A stretch of 64,000 nt of DNA, from assembly GCF_032121415.1 (NCBI RefSeq), contig NZ_CP135079.1, positions 4,154,001-4,218,000 of the forward strand, given 5' to 3'. The notes beneath the pieces were generated by a model, which had not been told where the DNA came from, ran no database searches, and saw only the letters and a list, made by a program, of their open reading frames with translations. This DNA comes from Streptomyces parvus. Lineage in GTDB: Bacteria > Actinomycetota > Actinomycetes > Streptomycetales > Streptomycetaceae. Both the position numbers and the translations under genes were made by a program. Positions 48,148 through 56,887 of this stretch are shown here, piece after piece; within the stretch, counting starts at the first letter, position 1, and the number at the start of each line of letters is the position of its first letter.

Positions 48148-48704
48148 TGACTGCCACCACTGCGCCGCGTCTCAAGACGCGCTACCGCGAGGAAATCGCC
48201 GGCAAGCTGCGTGAGGAGTTCTCGTACGAGAACGTCATGCAGGTTCCCGGTCTGGTCAAGATCGTGGTCAACATGGGTGTGGGCGACGCCGCCCGCGACT
48301 CCAAGCTGATCGACGGGGCCGTTCGCGACCTCACCACGATCACCGGCCAGAAGCCGGCCGTCACGAAGGCCCGCAAGTCCATCGCGCAGTTCAAGCTGCG
48401 CGAGGGCCAGCCGATCGGCTGCCACGTCACCCTCCGTGGTGACCGGATGTGGGAGTTCCTGGACCGTACGCTGTCGCTCGCGCTTCCGCGTATCCGTGAC
48501 TTCCGTGGCCTGTCGCCGAAGCAGTTCGACGGCCGTGGCAACTACACCTTCGGTCTCACGGAGCAGGTCATGTTCCACGAGATCGACCAGGACAAGATCG
48601 ACCGGGTCCGGGGCATGGACATCACCGTGGTCACCACGGCGACCAACGACGACGAGGGTCGTGCCCTCCTTCGTCACCTCGGCTTCCCGTTCAAGGAGAA
48701 CTGA
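48147..48704 (+). CDS. rplE: 50S ribosomal protein L5
   Basis: L5 binds 5S rRNA and, through bridge B1b, S13. 185 residues with the signature LVKIVVNMGVGDAARDSKLI and a C-terminal TNDDEGRALLRHLGFPF. Tightly packed between rplX and rpsN. Confidence 0.98.
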   Translation: MTATTAPRLKTRYREEIAGKLREEFSYENVMQVPGLVKIVVNMGVGDAARDSKLIDGAVRDLTTITGQKPAVTKARKSIAQFKLREGQPIGCHVTLRGDRMWEFLDRTLSLALPRIRDFRGLSPKQFDGRGNYTFGLTEQVMFHEIDQDKIDRVRGMDITVVTTATNDDEGRALLRHLGFPFKEN

Positions 48705-48706
48705 CC

Positions 48707-48892
48707 GTGGCGAAGAAGGCTCTGATCGCTAAGGCCGCCCGTAAGCCGAAGTTCGGCGTCCGCGGGTACACCCGCTGCCAGCGCTGCGGCCGGCCCCACT
48801 CCGTCTACCGCAAGTTCGGCCTGTGCCGCGTGTGCCTTCGTGAGATGGCTCACCGTGGCGAGCTGCCGGGCGTGACCAAGAGCTCCTGGTAA
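48707..48892 (+). CDS. rpsN: 30S ribosomal protein S14 type Z
   Basis: 61-residue zinc-binding form of S14: CQRC (24-27) and CRVC (40-43) make the zinc site. Streptomyces often keep a zinc-free S14 copy elsewhere under Zur control; this is the main, zinc-containing one. It starts two bases after rplE. Confidence 0.97.
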   Translation: MAKKALIAKAARKPKFGVRGYTRCQRCGRPHSVYRKFGLCRVCLREMAHRGELPGVTKSSW

Positions 48893-49116
48893 CTCTCCTT
48901 CGCCCCCTGGGCGTTGGAAGTTCCCGGAGACTCTCGGTAAGCATCTGGTCGGCAGGAGCCCCACCTTTCATGCCGTAGGCTTGAAGGGTTGGGCGCCTGC
49001 CGCCCAAGACCGACTTACTACGCCGTAGGTCCCCGCACCGCACCCGTCCCGCCAGTGAGTGGGGAGAGGGATGGCGCATACAGGAAACCCCGGCGAGAGA
49101 GGCCGAAGGCCAATTC

Positions 49117-49515
49117 ATGACCATGACTGATCCCATCGCAGACATGCTCACGCGTCTGCGTAACGCGAACTCGGCGTACCACGACTCCGTCGTGATGCCG
49201 CACAGCAAGATCAAGTCGCACATCGCGGAGATCCTCCAGCAGGAGGGCTTCATCACCGGCTGGAAGGTCGAGGACGCCGAGGTCGGCAAGAACCTCGTCC
49301 TGGAGCTGAAGTTCGGCCCGAACCGCGAGCGTTCGATCGCCGGCATCAAGCGCATCTCGAAGCCGGGTCTGCGTGTTTACGCAAAGTCCACCAACCTGCC
49401 GAAGGTCCTCGGTGGCCTGGGCGTGGCGATCATCTCCACGTCCCACGGTCTCCTGACCGGCCAGCAGGCAGGCAAGAAGGGCGTAGGTGGGGAAGTCCTC
49501 GCCTACGTCTGGTAG
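49117..49515 (+). CDS. rpsH: 30S ribosomal protein S8
   Basis: S8 is a primary 16S rRNA binder and, in E. coli, the spc repressor. 132 residues, MTMTDPIADMLTRLRNANSA, C-terminal GLGVAIISTSHGLLTGQQAG. The 224-base spacer before it is the largest inside the spc operon and could hold an internal promoter or a regulatory leader, but I found no clear boxes. Confidence 0.98.
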   Translation: MTMTDPIADMLTRLRNANSAYHDSVVMPHSKIKSHIAEILQQEGFITGWKVEDAEVGKNLVLELKFGPNRERSIAGIKRISKPGLRVYAKSTNLPKVLGGLGVAIISTSHGLLTGQQAGKKGVGGEVLAYVW

Positions 49516-49536
49516 TCGGGAAAGGAAGGAAAGCTC

Positions 49537-50076
49537 ATGTCGCGAATCGGCAAGCTCCCCATCCAGGTTCCCGCCGGTGTGGACGTCACCATCGATGGCC
49601 GTACGGTCGCGGTGAAGGGCCCCAAGGGCTCCCTCACGCACACCGTCGCCGCGCCGATCGAGGTCTCCAAGGGTGAGGACGGCGTTCTGAACGTCACCCG
49701 CCCGAACGACGAGCGTCAGAACAAGGCCCTCCACGGCCTGTCCCGCACGCTGGTGGCGAACATGATCACCGGCGTGACCGCGGGTTACTCCAAGGCGCTC
49801 GAGATCAGCGGTGTCGGTTACCGCGTCCAGGCGAAGGGCTCCAACCTGGAGTTCGCCCTGGGCTACAGCCACCCGATCCTCATCGAGGCACCGGAAGGCA
49901 TCACCTTCAAGGTCGAGTCGCCCACGAAGCTCAGCGTCGAGGGCATCGACAAGCAGAAGGTCGGCGAAGTGGCCGCCAACATCCGCAAGCTGCGGAAGCC
50001 CGACCCGTACAAGGCCAAGGGCGTCAAGTACGCGGGCGAGGTCATCCGCCGCAAGGTCGGAAAGGCTGGTAAGTAG
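49537..50076 (+). CDS. rplF: 50S ribosomal protein L6
   Basis: L6 lies near the sarcin-ricin loop and the factor-binding site. 179 residues (MSRIGKLPIQVPAGVDVTID; signature RKPDPYKAKGVKYAGEVI). It starts with AAGGAAGGAAA upstream, 21 bases after rpsH. Confidence 0.98.
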   Translation: MSRIGKLPIQVPAGVDVTIDGRTVAVKGPKGSLTHTVAAPIEVSKGEDGVLNVTRPNDERQNKALHGLSRTLVANMITGVTAGYSKALEISGVGYRVQAKGSNLEFALGYSHPILIEAPEGITFKVESPTKLSVEGIDKQKVGEVAANIRKLRKPDPYKAKGVKYAGEVIRRKVGKAGK

Positions 50077-50078
50077 CC

Positions 50079-50462
50079 ATGGCATACGGTGTGAAGATCG
50101 CCAAGGGCGACGCGTACAAGCGCGCTGCTCGCAAGCGGCGCCACATCCGCGTCCGCAAGCACCTGTCGGGTTCCGCGGAGCGGCCCCGTCTGGTAGTGAC
50201 GCGTTCCAACCGCCACATCGTGGCCCAGGTCATCGACGACATCGCGGGCCACACGCTCGCGTCGGCGTCGACCCTGGACACCTCGATCCGTGGTGGCGAG
50301 GGCGACAAGAGCGCCCAGGCCAAGCAGGTCGGCGCCCTGGTCGCCGAGCGTGCCAAGGCTGCAGGCGTCGAGGCCGTCGTGTTTGACCGCGGTGGTAACC
50401 AGTACGCCGGGCGGATTGCCGCTCTGGCTGACGCCGCCCGTGAAGCCGGGCTGAAGTTCTAA
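50079..50462 (+). CDS. rplR: 50S ribosomal protein L18
   Basis: 5S rRNA-binding protein of 127 residues (RRRHIRVRKHLSGSAERPRL; C-terminal FDRGGNQYAGRIAALADAAR). It starts two bases after the rplF stop. Confidence 0.98.
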   Translation: MAYGVKIAKGDAYKRAARKRRHIRVRKHLSGSAERPRLVVTRSNRHIVAQVIDDIAGHTLASASTLDTSIRGGEGDKSAQAKQVGALVAERAKAAGVEAVVFDRGGNQYAGRIAALADAAREAGLKF

Positions 50463-50509
50463 GCCCCGGTTCCTACGCACAGCGGACGTAACAGAGAGAG
50501 GTAATTCCC

Positions 50510-51115
50510 ATGGCTGGACCCCAGCGCCGCGGCAGCGGTGCCGGTGGCGGCGAGCGGCGGGACCGGAAGGGCCGTGACGGTGGCGCCAGCGCCGCCGAGA
50601 AGACCGCGTACGTCGAGCGCGTCGTCGCGATCAACCGCGTCGCCAAGGTTGTGAAGGGTGGTCGTCGCTTCAGCTTTACCGCGCTGGTCGTGGTGGGCGA
50701 CGGTGACGGCACGGTCGGTGTCGGATACGGCAAGGCCAAGGAAGTTCCCGCGGCCATCGCCAAGGGTGTCGAAGAGGCCAAGAAGAACTTCTTCAAGGTC
50801 CCCCGCATCCAGGGCACCATCCCTCACCCGATCACGGGCGAGAAGGCAGCGGGCGTCGTCCTGCTCAAGCCGGCTTCCCCCGGTACCGGTGTTATCGCCG
50901 GTGGCCCGGTGCGTGCCGTGCTCGAGTGCGCCGGCGTTCACGACATCCTGTCGAAGTCGCTTGGCTCGTCCAACGCGATCAACATTGTGCACGCGACCGT
51001 GGAGGCCCTGAAGGGCCTGCAGCGTCCCGAGGAGATCGCGGCCCGCCGCGGTCTGCCCCTCGAGGACGTCGCCCCCGCGGCTCTGCTTCGTGCGCGTGCG
51101 GGAGCGGGTGCGTAA
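50510..51115 (+). CDS. rpsE: 30S ribosomal protein S5
   Basis: S5 controls accuracy and mRNA entry. 201 residues, with a Gly/Arg-rich N-terminal extension (AGPQRRGSGAGGGERRDRKG) before the S5 signature GRRFSFTALVVVGDGDGTVG. The spectinomycin-loop region VNRVAKVVKGGRR-like appears normal. Its stop overlaps the rpmD ATG. Confidence 0.97.
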   Translation: MAGPQRRGSGAGGGERRDRKGRDGGASAAEKTAYVERVVAINRVAKVVKGGRRFSFTALVVVGDGDGTVGVGYGKAKEVPAAIAKGVEEAKKNFFKVPRIQGTIPHPITGEKAAGVVLLKPASPGTGVIAGGPVRAVLECAGVHDILSKSLGSSNAINIVHATVEALKGLQRPEEIAARRGLPLEDVAPAALLRARAGAGA

Positions 51116-51297
51116 TGGCTCGCCTCAAGATCACGCAGACGAAGTCGTACATCGGCAGCAAGCAGAACCACCGCGACACCCTGCGTTCGCTCGGGCTCAA
51201 GCGTCTGAACGACTCGGTTGTCAAGGAGGACCGCCCCGAGTTCCGCGGAATGGTGCAGACCGTCCGCCACCTCGTGACGGTTGAGGAGGTTGACTGA
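51115..51297 (+). CDS. rpmD: 50S ribosomal protein L30
   Basis: 60-residue protein starting MARLKITQTKSYIGSKQNHR, with the family segment LRSLGLKRLNDSVVKEDRPE. The ATG at 51115 shares its A with the rpsE stop TAA. Confidence 0.97.
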   Translation: MARLKITQTKSYIGSKQNHRDTLRSLGLKRLNDSVVKEDRPEFRGMVQTVRHLVTVEEVD

Positions 51298-51298
51298 C

Positions 51299-51754
51299 AT
51301 GGCGGAGAACAGCCCGCTGAAGGCCCACAACCTCCGGCCTGCCCCGGGCGCCAAGACCGCCAAGACCCGTGTGGGTCGTGGTGAGGCGTCCAAGGGTAAG
51401 ACCGCAGGCCGTGGTACCAAGGGTACGAAGGCCCGTTACCAGGTTCCGGAGCGCTTCGAGGGTGGCCAGATGCCCCTCCACATGCGTCTCCCGAAGCTCA
51501 AGGGCTTCAAGAACCCGTTCCGCACGGAGTACCAGGTCGTGAACCTGGACAAGCTCGCGACGCTCTACCCCGAGGGTGGAGAGGTCACGGTGGCCGACCT
51601 GGTCGCCAAGGGTGCCGTGCGCAACAACCACCTCGTCAAGGTCCTCGGACAGGGCGAGATCTCCGTGGCGCTGCAGGTTTCGGTTGACGCCGTCTCCGGC
51701 TCCGCCAAGGAGAAGATCACCGCCGCCGGCGGTACGGTCACCGAGCTCGTCTGA
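51299..51754 (+). CDS. rplO: 50S ribosomal protein L15
   Basis: Late-assembly 50S protein. ATG 51299, one base after the rpmD stop, gives 151 residues with the Gly-rich N-terminus (GRGEASKGKTAGRGTKGTKA) and the signature GEISVALQVSVDAVSGSAKE. The last ribosomal gene before a strong terminator. Confidence 0.97.
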   Translation: MAENSPLKAHNLRPAPGAKTAKTRVGRGEASKGKTAGRGTKGTKARYQVPERFEGGQMPLHMRLPKLKGFKNPFRTEYQVVNLDKLATLYPEGGEVTVADLVAKGAVRNNHLVKVLGQGEISVALQVSVDAVSGSAKEKITAAGGTVTELV

Positions 51755-51772
51755 GCCGCGGGACAGAACTGA

Positions 51773-51816
51773 GCCCGGCCGGCTGCCTCCTCGGAGGTGG
51801 CCGGCCGGGCTTTTTT
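51773..51816 (+). terminator. Rho-independent terminator after rplO
   Basis: GCCCGGCCGGC pairs with GCCGGCCGGGC around a loop that itself folds (CCTCCTCGGAGG), followed by six T. It separates the ribosomal part of the spc operon from secY-adk-map. The 393-base gap also has an AT-richer stretch near 51830-51870 and 52035-52075 where a secY promoter is likely; I could not fix its boxes. Confidence 0.88.
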
Positions 51817-52147
51817 CGTGCCCGGAACCGTTTCGGTACGGTATACGGGAACCGTAAAGGCTCGGGAAAGGTTGAACGGGTGTCCACCGCACCGGCGGTG
51901 GTGGAGCGGAGGGGCGTTCACGTCCCAAATGGTGTGGCTTGGCCGGTCTTTCGCGGCGCGGGCCGGGGAGACGGGCCGCGCACCGGTGTGCGGTGCGTGT
52001 TTCCTGCTCAGTCCCGGGCCGGGTAGGGTAGCGCCGTTAATCTTTTGTGGCCTCCTTACGATGTAGGGCTGCCTTGTATCCGATCCCATCCAGTCCCATC
52101 CAGACCCGTCGCCTCTGACGCATAGCGCGGGGGTCGCAGGAGGCACC

Positions 52148-53461
52148 GTGTTCACCGCGTTCGCCCGAGCGTTCAAGACGCCCGACCTGCGCAAGAAGCT
52201 GCTCTTCACGCTCGGCATCATCGTGATCTACCGGCTCGGGGCGCACATCCCGGCCCCCGGCGTCGACTACACGAAGGTGCAGCAGTGCATCGACCAGGCC
52301 GACTCGGGTGGTCTCCTCGGTCTGATGCAGATGTTCAGCGGTGGCGCCCTGCTGCAGATCACCATCTTCGCGCTCGGCATCATGCCGTACATCACGGCCA
52401 GCATCATTCTGCAGCTGCTGACCGTCGTGATCCCGCGCCTGGAAGCCCTGAAGAAGGAGGGGCAGTCCGGCACGGCGAAGATCACGCAGTACACGCGTTA
52501 TCTGACGGTCGCGCTGGCCGTCCTCCAGGGCACCGGCCTCGTCGCCACCGCCCGTAGCGGCGCGCTCTTCCAGAACTGCACCGTGGGCGACCAGATCGTC
52601 GCGGACAAGTCGGTCTTCACGACGGTCATCATGGTCATCACGATGACCGCCGGTACGGCCGCCGTCATGTGGCTCGGTGAGCTGATCACCGACCGCGGCA
52701 TCGGCAACGGGATGTCGATCCTCATGTTCATCTCGATCGCCGCCACGTTCCCCGGCGCCCTGTGGGCCATCAAGGAGAGCGGCAAGCTGGCCGAGGGCTG
52801 GATCGAGTTCGGCACCGTCATCCTCATCGGCTTCGTGATGGTCGGCCTCGTCGTCTTCGTCGAGCAGGCCCAGCGCCGCATCCCGGTGCAGTACGCGAAG
52901 CGCATGATCGGACGGCGTTCCTACGGCGGTACGTCCACGTACATCCCGCTGAAGGTGAACCAGGCCGGTGTGATTCCCGTCATCTTCGCGTCGTCGCTGC
53001 TCTACATTCCGGCCTTGATCGTCCAGTTCTCCAACTCCAAGGCGGGCTGGGCGACCTGGATCACGGACAACTTCGTGGAGCAGAACGAGCCGTACTACAT
53101 GGTGGCGTACTTCCTGCTGATCGTCTTCTTCGCGTTCTTCTACGTGGCCATCTCGTTCAACCCCGACGAGGTCGCCGACAACATGAAGAAGTATGGTGGC
53201 TTCATCCCGGGTATCCGCGCAGGTCGTCCGACCGCCGAATACCTGAGCTACGTGCTCAACAGGATCACTTGGCCAGGCTCGCTGTACCTGGCCCTGATCG
53301 CTCTTGTGCCAACGATGGCGTTGGCGGGCTTCGGCGGTGCGAACGCGAACTTCCCGTTCGGCGGGACGAGCATCCTCATCATCGTGGGTGTGGGTCTGGA
53401 AACCGTGAAGCAGATCGAGAGTCAGCTCCAGCAGCGCAATTACGAAGGGTTCCTCCGCTGA
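52148..53461 (+). CDS. secY: preprotein translocase subunit SecY
   Basis: Channel subunit of the Sec translocon, 437 residues from a GTG after AGGAGG. Ten membrane spans can be drawn from the hydrophobic segments. The conserved plug/TM2 region GGALLQITIFALGIMPYITA and cytosolic loop QRRIPVQYAKRM, needed for SecA and ribosome binding, are present. The TGA overlaps the adk ATG. Confidence 0.98.
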   Translation: MFTAFARAFKTPDLRKKLLFTLGIIVIYRLGAHIPAPGVDYTKVQQCIDQADSGGLLGLMQMFSGGALLQITIFALGIMPYITASIILQLLTVVIPRLEALKKEGQSGTAKITQYTRYLTVALAVLQGTGLVATARSGALFQNCTVGDQIVADKSVFTTVIMVITMTAGTAAVMWLGELITDRGIGNGMSILMFISIAATFPGALWAIKESGKLAEGWIEFGTVILIGFVMVGLVVFVEQAQRRIPVQYAKRMIGRRSYGGTSTYIPLKVNQAGVIPVIFASSLLYIPALIVQFSNSKAGWATWITDNFVEQNEPYYMVAYFLLIVFFAFFYVAISFNPDEVADNMKKYGGFIPGIRAGRPTAEYLSYVLNRITWPGSLYLALIALVPTMALAGFGGANANFPFGGTSILIIVGVGLETVKQIESQLQQRNYEGFLR

Positions 53462-54120
53462 TGCGCATCGTCCTCGTCGGGCCTCCGGGTGCCGGCAAGG
53501 GAACGCAGGCTGCGTACCTTGCCCACAACCTCTCGATTCCGCACATCGCCACGGGCGACCTCTTCCGCGCCAACATCAGTCAGGGGACCGACCTCGGCAA
53601 GCAGGCCCGCGCCTACATGGAAGCAGGGCAGCTGGTGCCGGACGAGGTCACCATCGGGATGGCCAAGGACCGCATGTCCCAGCCGGACGCCGTGAACGGC
53701 TTCCTGCTGGACGGCTTCCCGCGGAACGTGGGCCAGGCCGAAGCCCTTGACGTGATGCTCAAGGACGAGGGCGTGAAGCTCGACGCGGTCCTCGACCTGG
53801 AGGTCCCCGAGGACGAGGTCGTGAAGCGGATCGCGGGCCGCCGTGTCTGCCGCAAGGACAGTGCGCACGTCTTCCACCTGACGTACAACCCGCCGAAGAC
53901 CGAGGGCGTCTGCGACGTCTGCGGGGGCGAGCTGTACCAGCGGGACGACGACACCGAGGAGACGGTCCGCACCCGGCTGGAGGTCTACCACACGCAGACC
54001 GAGCCGATCATCGACTACTACCGGGCCCAGGGCCTCGTGGTGACCATCTCCGCGCTCGGCAAGGTCGCGGACGTGACCGCCCGCGCCATGGACGCGCTGA
54101 AGCCCTCCGACGAGCGCTGA
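53461..54120 (+). CDS. adk: adenylate kinase
   Basis: Converts ATP + AMP to two ADP. 219 residues, P-loop GPPGAGKGTQ (8-16) and AMP-site DGFPRN (84-89). The long LID carries Cys130, Cys151 and Cys154 (RRVCRKD...CDVCGG), a zinc-type LID common in Gram-positives. Coupled to secY by TGATG. Confidence 0.98.
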   Translation: MRIVLVGPPGAGKGTQAAYLAHNLSIPHIATGDLFRANISQGTDLGKQARAYMEAGQLVPDEVTIGMAKDRMSQPDAVNGFLLDGFPRNVGQAEALDVMLKDEGVKLDAVLDLEVPEDEVVKRIAGRRVCRKDSAHVFHLTYNPPKTEGVCDVCGGELYQRDDDTEETVRTRLEVYHTQTEPIIDYYRAQGLVVTISALGKVADVTARAMDALKPSDER

Positions 54121-54150
54121 GCGTCACCCCGTACCACCCGCTGTGCAAGC

Positions 54151-54180
54151 CGGCCGCGGCGCCTCTGGGCGCCGCGGCCG
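54151..54180 (+). terminator. 13-bp hairpin between adk and map
   Basis: CGGCCGCGGCGCC and GGCGCCGCGGCCG pair perfectly around TCTG, 30 bases after adk. No T-run; likely a partial terminator. Confidence 0.65.
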
Positions 54181-54251
54181 ACTGCTTGCCCCCGTATCGT
54201 TGAACACGCCGAGCCGTACCCGTCACCGTCGATGCAGAGAGGCGCCGAGCA

Positions 54252-55088
54252 ATGGTGCAGATCAAGACCCCCGAGCAGATCGCGAAGATGCGCGAGGCGG
54301 GCCTGGTGGTCGCTGCCATTCACGCCGCCACCCGTGAGGCGGCCGTCCCCGGGGCCACCACGCACGACCTGGACCAGGTCGCCCGCAAGGTGATCGCCGA
54401 CCACGGCGCGAAGTCGAACTTCCTCGGGTACGGCGGGTTCCCCGCGACCATCTGCACCTCGGTCAACGAGGTCGTCGTCCACGGCATCCCGGACGAGAAG
54501 ACGGTCCTGAAGGACGGCGACATCATCTCGATCGACGCCGGCGCGATCGTGGACGGCTGGCACGGTGACGCGGCGTACACCGCCTTCGTGGGAACCGGTC
54601 ACGCTCCGGAGCTGGTCGAGCTTTCCCGGGTGACCGAGGAGTCGATGTGGGCCGGGATCGCCGCGATGAAGGTGAACAACCGGCTCGTCGACATCTCCCG
54701 GGCCATCGAGACCTACATCCGCCGCCAGCCCCGCCCGGCGACGGGGAAGTACGGGATCATCGAGGACTTCGGCGGCCACGGCATCGGCACCGAGATGCAC
54801 ATGGACCCCCATCTGCTGAACTACGTCTCCCGCAAGCGCGGCAAGGGCATCAAGCTGGTCCCCGGCGTCTGCCTGGCGATCGAGCCCATGGTCTCGCTGG
54901 GCACGGCGCGGACGGAGACCCTCGCCGACGACTGGACGGTCATCACGACGGACGGCACCTGGTCCTCGCACTGGGAGCACTCCATCGCGCTGACCGAGCA
55001 GGGCCCGCTGGTCCTGACCGCCCCGGACTGCGGCAGGGCGAAGCTCGCGCAGTACGGCATCGAGGCCGCTCCCGACCCGCTCGGGTGA
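54252..55088 (+). CDS. map: methionine aminopeptidase, type I
   Basis: Removes N-terminal Met from nascent proteins. 278 residues; ATG 54252 follows AGAGG. Metal ligands are in the pita-bread motifs SIDAGAIVDGWHGDAAYT, GHGIGTEMH and IEPMV, and the last Glu is near HWEHSIALTEQ. No SH3-binding N-terminal extension, unlike some actinobacterial paralogues. Confidence 0.97.
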   Translation: MVQIKTPEQIAKMREAGLVVAAIHAATREAAVPGATTHDLDQVARKVIADHGAKSNFLGYGGFPATICTSVNEVVVHGIPDEKTVLKDGDIISIDAGAIVDGWHGDAAYTAFVGTGHAPELVELSRVTEESMWAGIAAMKVNNRLVDISRAIETYIRRQPRPATGKYGIIEDFGGHGIGTEMHMDPHLLNYVSRKRGKGIKLVPGVCLAIEPMVSLGTARTETLADDWTVITTDGTWSSHWEHSIALTEQGPLVLTAPDCGRAKLAQYGIEAAPDPLG

Positions 55089-55141
55089 TGCGATTCCTCC
55101 GGGAGGTCTAAGGATCACCCCGGCTGGGCAAACTTGACGGA

Positions 55142-55171
55142 TTCGTCTTTTGGGGTCCGCTGACGTAGACT
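55142..55171 (+). promoter_or_regulatory. candidate infA promoter
   Basis: TTCGTC (55142-55147) and TAGACT (55166-55171) are 18 bases apart, about 100 bases before infA. The -10 box is good and the -35 box weak. Confidence 0.35.
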
Positions 55172-55270
55172 GACTCGTCGGCTCTGGTGCATCCGTGTGT
55201 CCACATGCAATCGCATGGCGAACACGGGATGGCGGGAGCCGATCAAGGTAGCCGATTCGAAAGGCGAAGC

Positions 55271-55492
55271 GTGGCCAAGAAGCAAGGTGCCATCGAGATT
55301 GAGGGCACCGTGATCGAGTCCCTCCCGAACGCAATGTTCAAGGTGGAGCTCCAGAACGGTCACAAGGTCCTGGCGCACATCAGCGGCAAGATGCGGATGC
55401 ACTACATCCGTATCCTCCCCGATGACCGGGTTGTGGTGGAGCTCTCTCCGTACGACCTGACGCGTGGCCGGATCGTCTACCGCTACAAGTAG
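55271..55492 (+). CDS. infA: translation initiation factor IF-1
   Basis: OB-fold factor that blocks the A site during initiation. The GTG at 55271 gives 73 residues (MAKKQGAIEIEGTVIESLPN; C-terminal LSPYDLTRGRIVYRYK). First gene of the alpha operon in this arrangement, 182 bases after map. Confidence 0.98.
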   Translation: MAKKQGAIEIEGTVIESLPNAMFKVELQNGHKVLAHISGKMRMHYIRILPDDRVVVELSPYDLTRGRIVYRYK

Positions 55493-55551
55493 ATCTTGCC
55501 CGCACCCCGTTTCGGCGGGTGATGGCACTGACCCGGAGAACCTGACATCCC

Positions 55552-55665
55552 ATGAAGGTCAAGCCGAGCGTCAAGAAGATCTGCGACAAGTGCAAGGTGA
55601 TCCGCCGTCACGGTCGGGTCATGGTCATCTGCGACAACCTGCGCCACAAGCAGCGCCAGGGCTGA
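55552..55665 (+). CDS. rpmJ: 50S ribosomal protein L36 (zinc form)
   Basis: 37 residues, MKVKPSVKKICDKCKVIRRH onwards, with zinc ligands Cys11, Cys14, Cys27 and His32. It is the C+ paralogue; a zinc-free copy is often found elsewhere in Streptomyces. It is preceded by CCCGGAGAA and lies 59 bases after infA. Confidence 0.96.
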   Translation: MKVKPSVKKICDKCKVIRRHGRVMVICDNLRHKQRQG

Positions 55666-55859
55666 CGCACGACCGCCTGCATCTCGCAGTTCTTCGCGCG
55701 ACGCACGTAATACGTACATACGCAGTACCCGTCCAAGCCACGGCTGACGACACCTCCGGCGGGGGCCGGGGACCCGGACGTACCACTGCTCCTCGTGAGC
55801 GGTCGGCGGTCGGGAGTGGAACTGCGGAAGACCCCCGATCTAACAACTGGAGCCATTGA

Positions 55860-56240
55860 ATGGCACGCGTTTCAGGTGTTGACATCCCGCGCGAAAAGCG
55901 CGTGGAGGTTGCCCTCACCTACGTCTTCGGTATCGGGCGCACCCGGTCCAAGGAGATCCTCGCCGCGACCGGCGTGAACCCGAACACCCGCGTTCGCGAC
56001 CTGGCCGAGGAAGACCTCGTCAAGATCCGCGAGCACGTGGACGCCAACCTCCGCACCGAGGGTGACCTCCGCCGCGAGGTCCAGGCGAACATCCGCCGCA
56101 AGGTCGAGATCGGCTGCTACCAGGGCATCCGCCACCGTCGTGGCCTGCCCGTCCACGGTCAGCGCACCAGCACGAACGCGCGTACCCGCAAGGGCCCGCG
56201 TCGCGCCATCGCCGGTAAGAAGAAGCCGGGCAAGAAGTAG
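55860..56240 (+). CDS. rpsM: 30S ribosomal protein S13
   Basis: 30S head protein touching the P-site tRNA and bridges B1a/b. 126 residues (MARVSGVDIPREKRVEVALT; signature RHRRGLPVHGQRTSTNARTR) and a Lys-rich tail. The 194-base spacer before it has no recognised feature. Confidence 0.98.
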   Translation: MARVSGVDIPREKRVEVALTYVFGIGRTRSKEILAATGVNPNTRVRDLAEEDLVKIREHVDANLRTEGDLRREVQANIRRKVEIGCYQGIRHRRGLPVHGQRTSTNARTRKGPRRAIAGKKKPGKK

Positions 56241-56345
56241 TCCTCAGCGGACGCACTGCGGACCTCCGGTATCCCCGGAACCCGCAGCAACCAGCGGTCT
56301 TCGCTGTAGGACCGATCACCTCCCCTCTCCATCTGGAGTCAAGAC

Positions 56346-56750
56346 ATGCCCCCCAAGGGTCGTCAGGGCGCAGCCAAGAAGGTGCGTCGCAAGGAAAAGA
56401 AGAACGTCGCTCACGGCCACGCGCACATCAAGAGCACGTTCAACAACACCATCGTCTCGATCACGGACCCTTCGGGCAACGTGATCTCCTGGGCCTCCGC
56501 CGGCCACGTCGGCTTCAAGGGCTCGCGCAAGTCCACCCCCTTCGCCGCGCAGATGGCCGCCGAGTCGGCCGCCCGCCGCGCGCAGGAGCACGGCATGCGC
56601 AAGGTCGACGTCTTCGTCAAGGGTCCCGGCTCCGGCCGTGAGACCGCGATCCGCTCGCTCCAGGCCACCGGCCTGGAGGTCGGTTCGATCCAGGACGTCA
56701 CCCCGACGCCGCACAACGGCTGCCGTCCGCCGAAGCGTCGTCGCGTCTGA
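56346..56750 (+). CDS. rpsK: 30S ribosomal protein S11
   Basis: Platform protein at the E site and Shine-Dalgarno helix. 134 residues; signature KVDVFVKGPGSGRETAIRSL and C-terminal DVTPTPHNGCRPPKRRRV. In this operon rpsK is followed directly by rpoA, without the rpsD found in E. coli. Confidence 0.98.
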   Translation: MPPKGRQGAAKKVRRKEKKNVAHGHAHIKSTFNNTIVSITDPSGNVISWASAGHVGFKGSRKSTPFAAQMAAESAARRAQEHGMRKVDVFVKGPGSGRETAIRSLQATGLEVGSIQDVTPTPHNGCRPPKRRRV

Positions 56751-56793
56751 CCCGCTACGGCCGGTGACGGCCGTGCGTCAGTAGCGCCGGGTC

Positions 56794-56827
56794 CGGGCGG
56801 TACGCCTCTTACGGGGCGTACCGCCCG
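56794..56827 (+). promoter_or_regulatory. 13-bp hairpin upstream of rpoA
   Basis: CGGGCGGTACGCC and GGCGTACCGCCCG pair perfectly across an eight-base loop, 61 bases before rpoA. It is followed by TACCCTTGTT. It could be an attenuator or processing site separating polymerase from ribosomal gene dosage. Confidence 0.55.
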
Positions 56828-56887
56828 TACCCTTGTTACATCTGTCGGGCATCAAATAGTGGGTGCCCACGACCGAAGGACCACCGC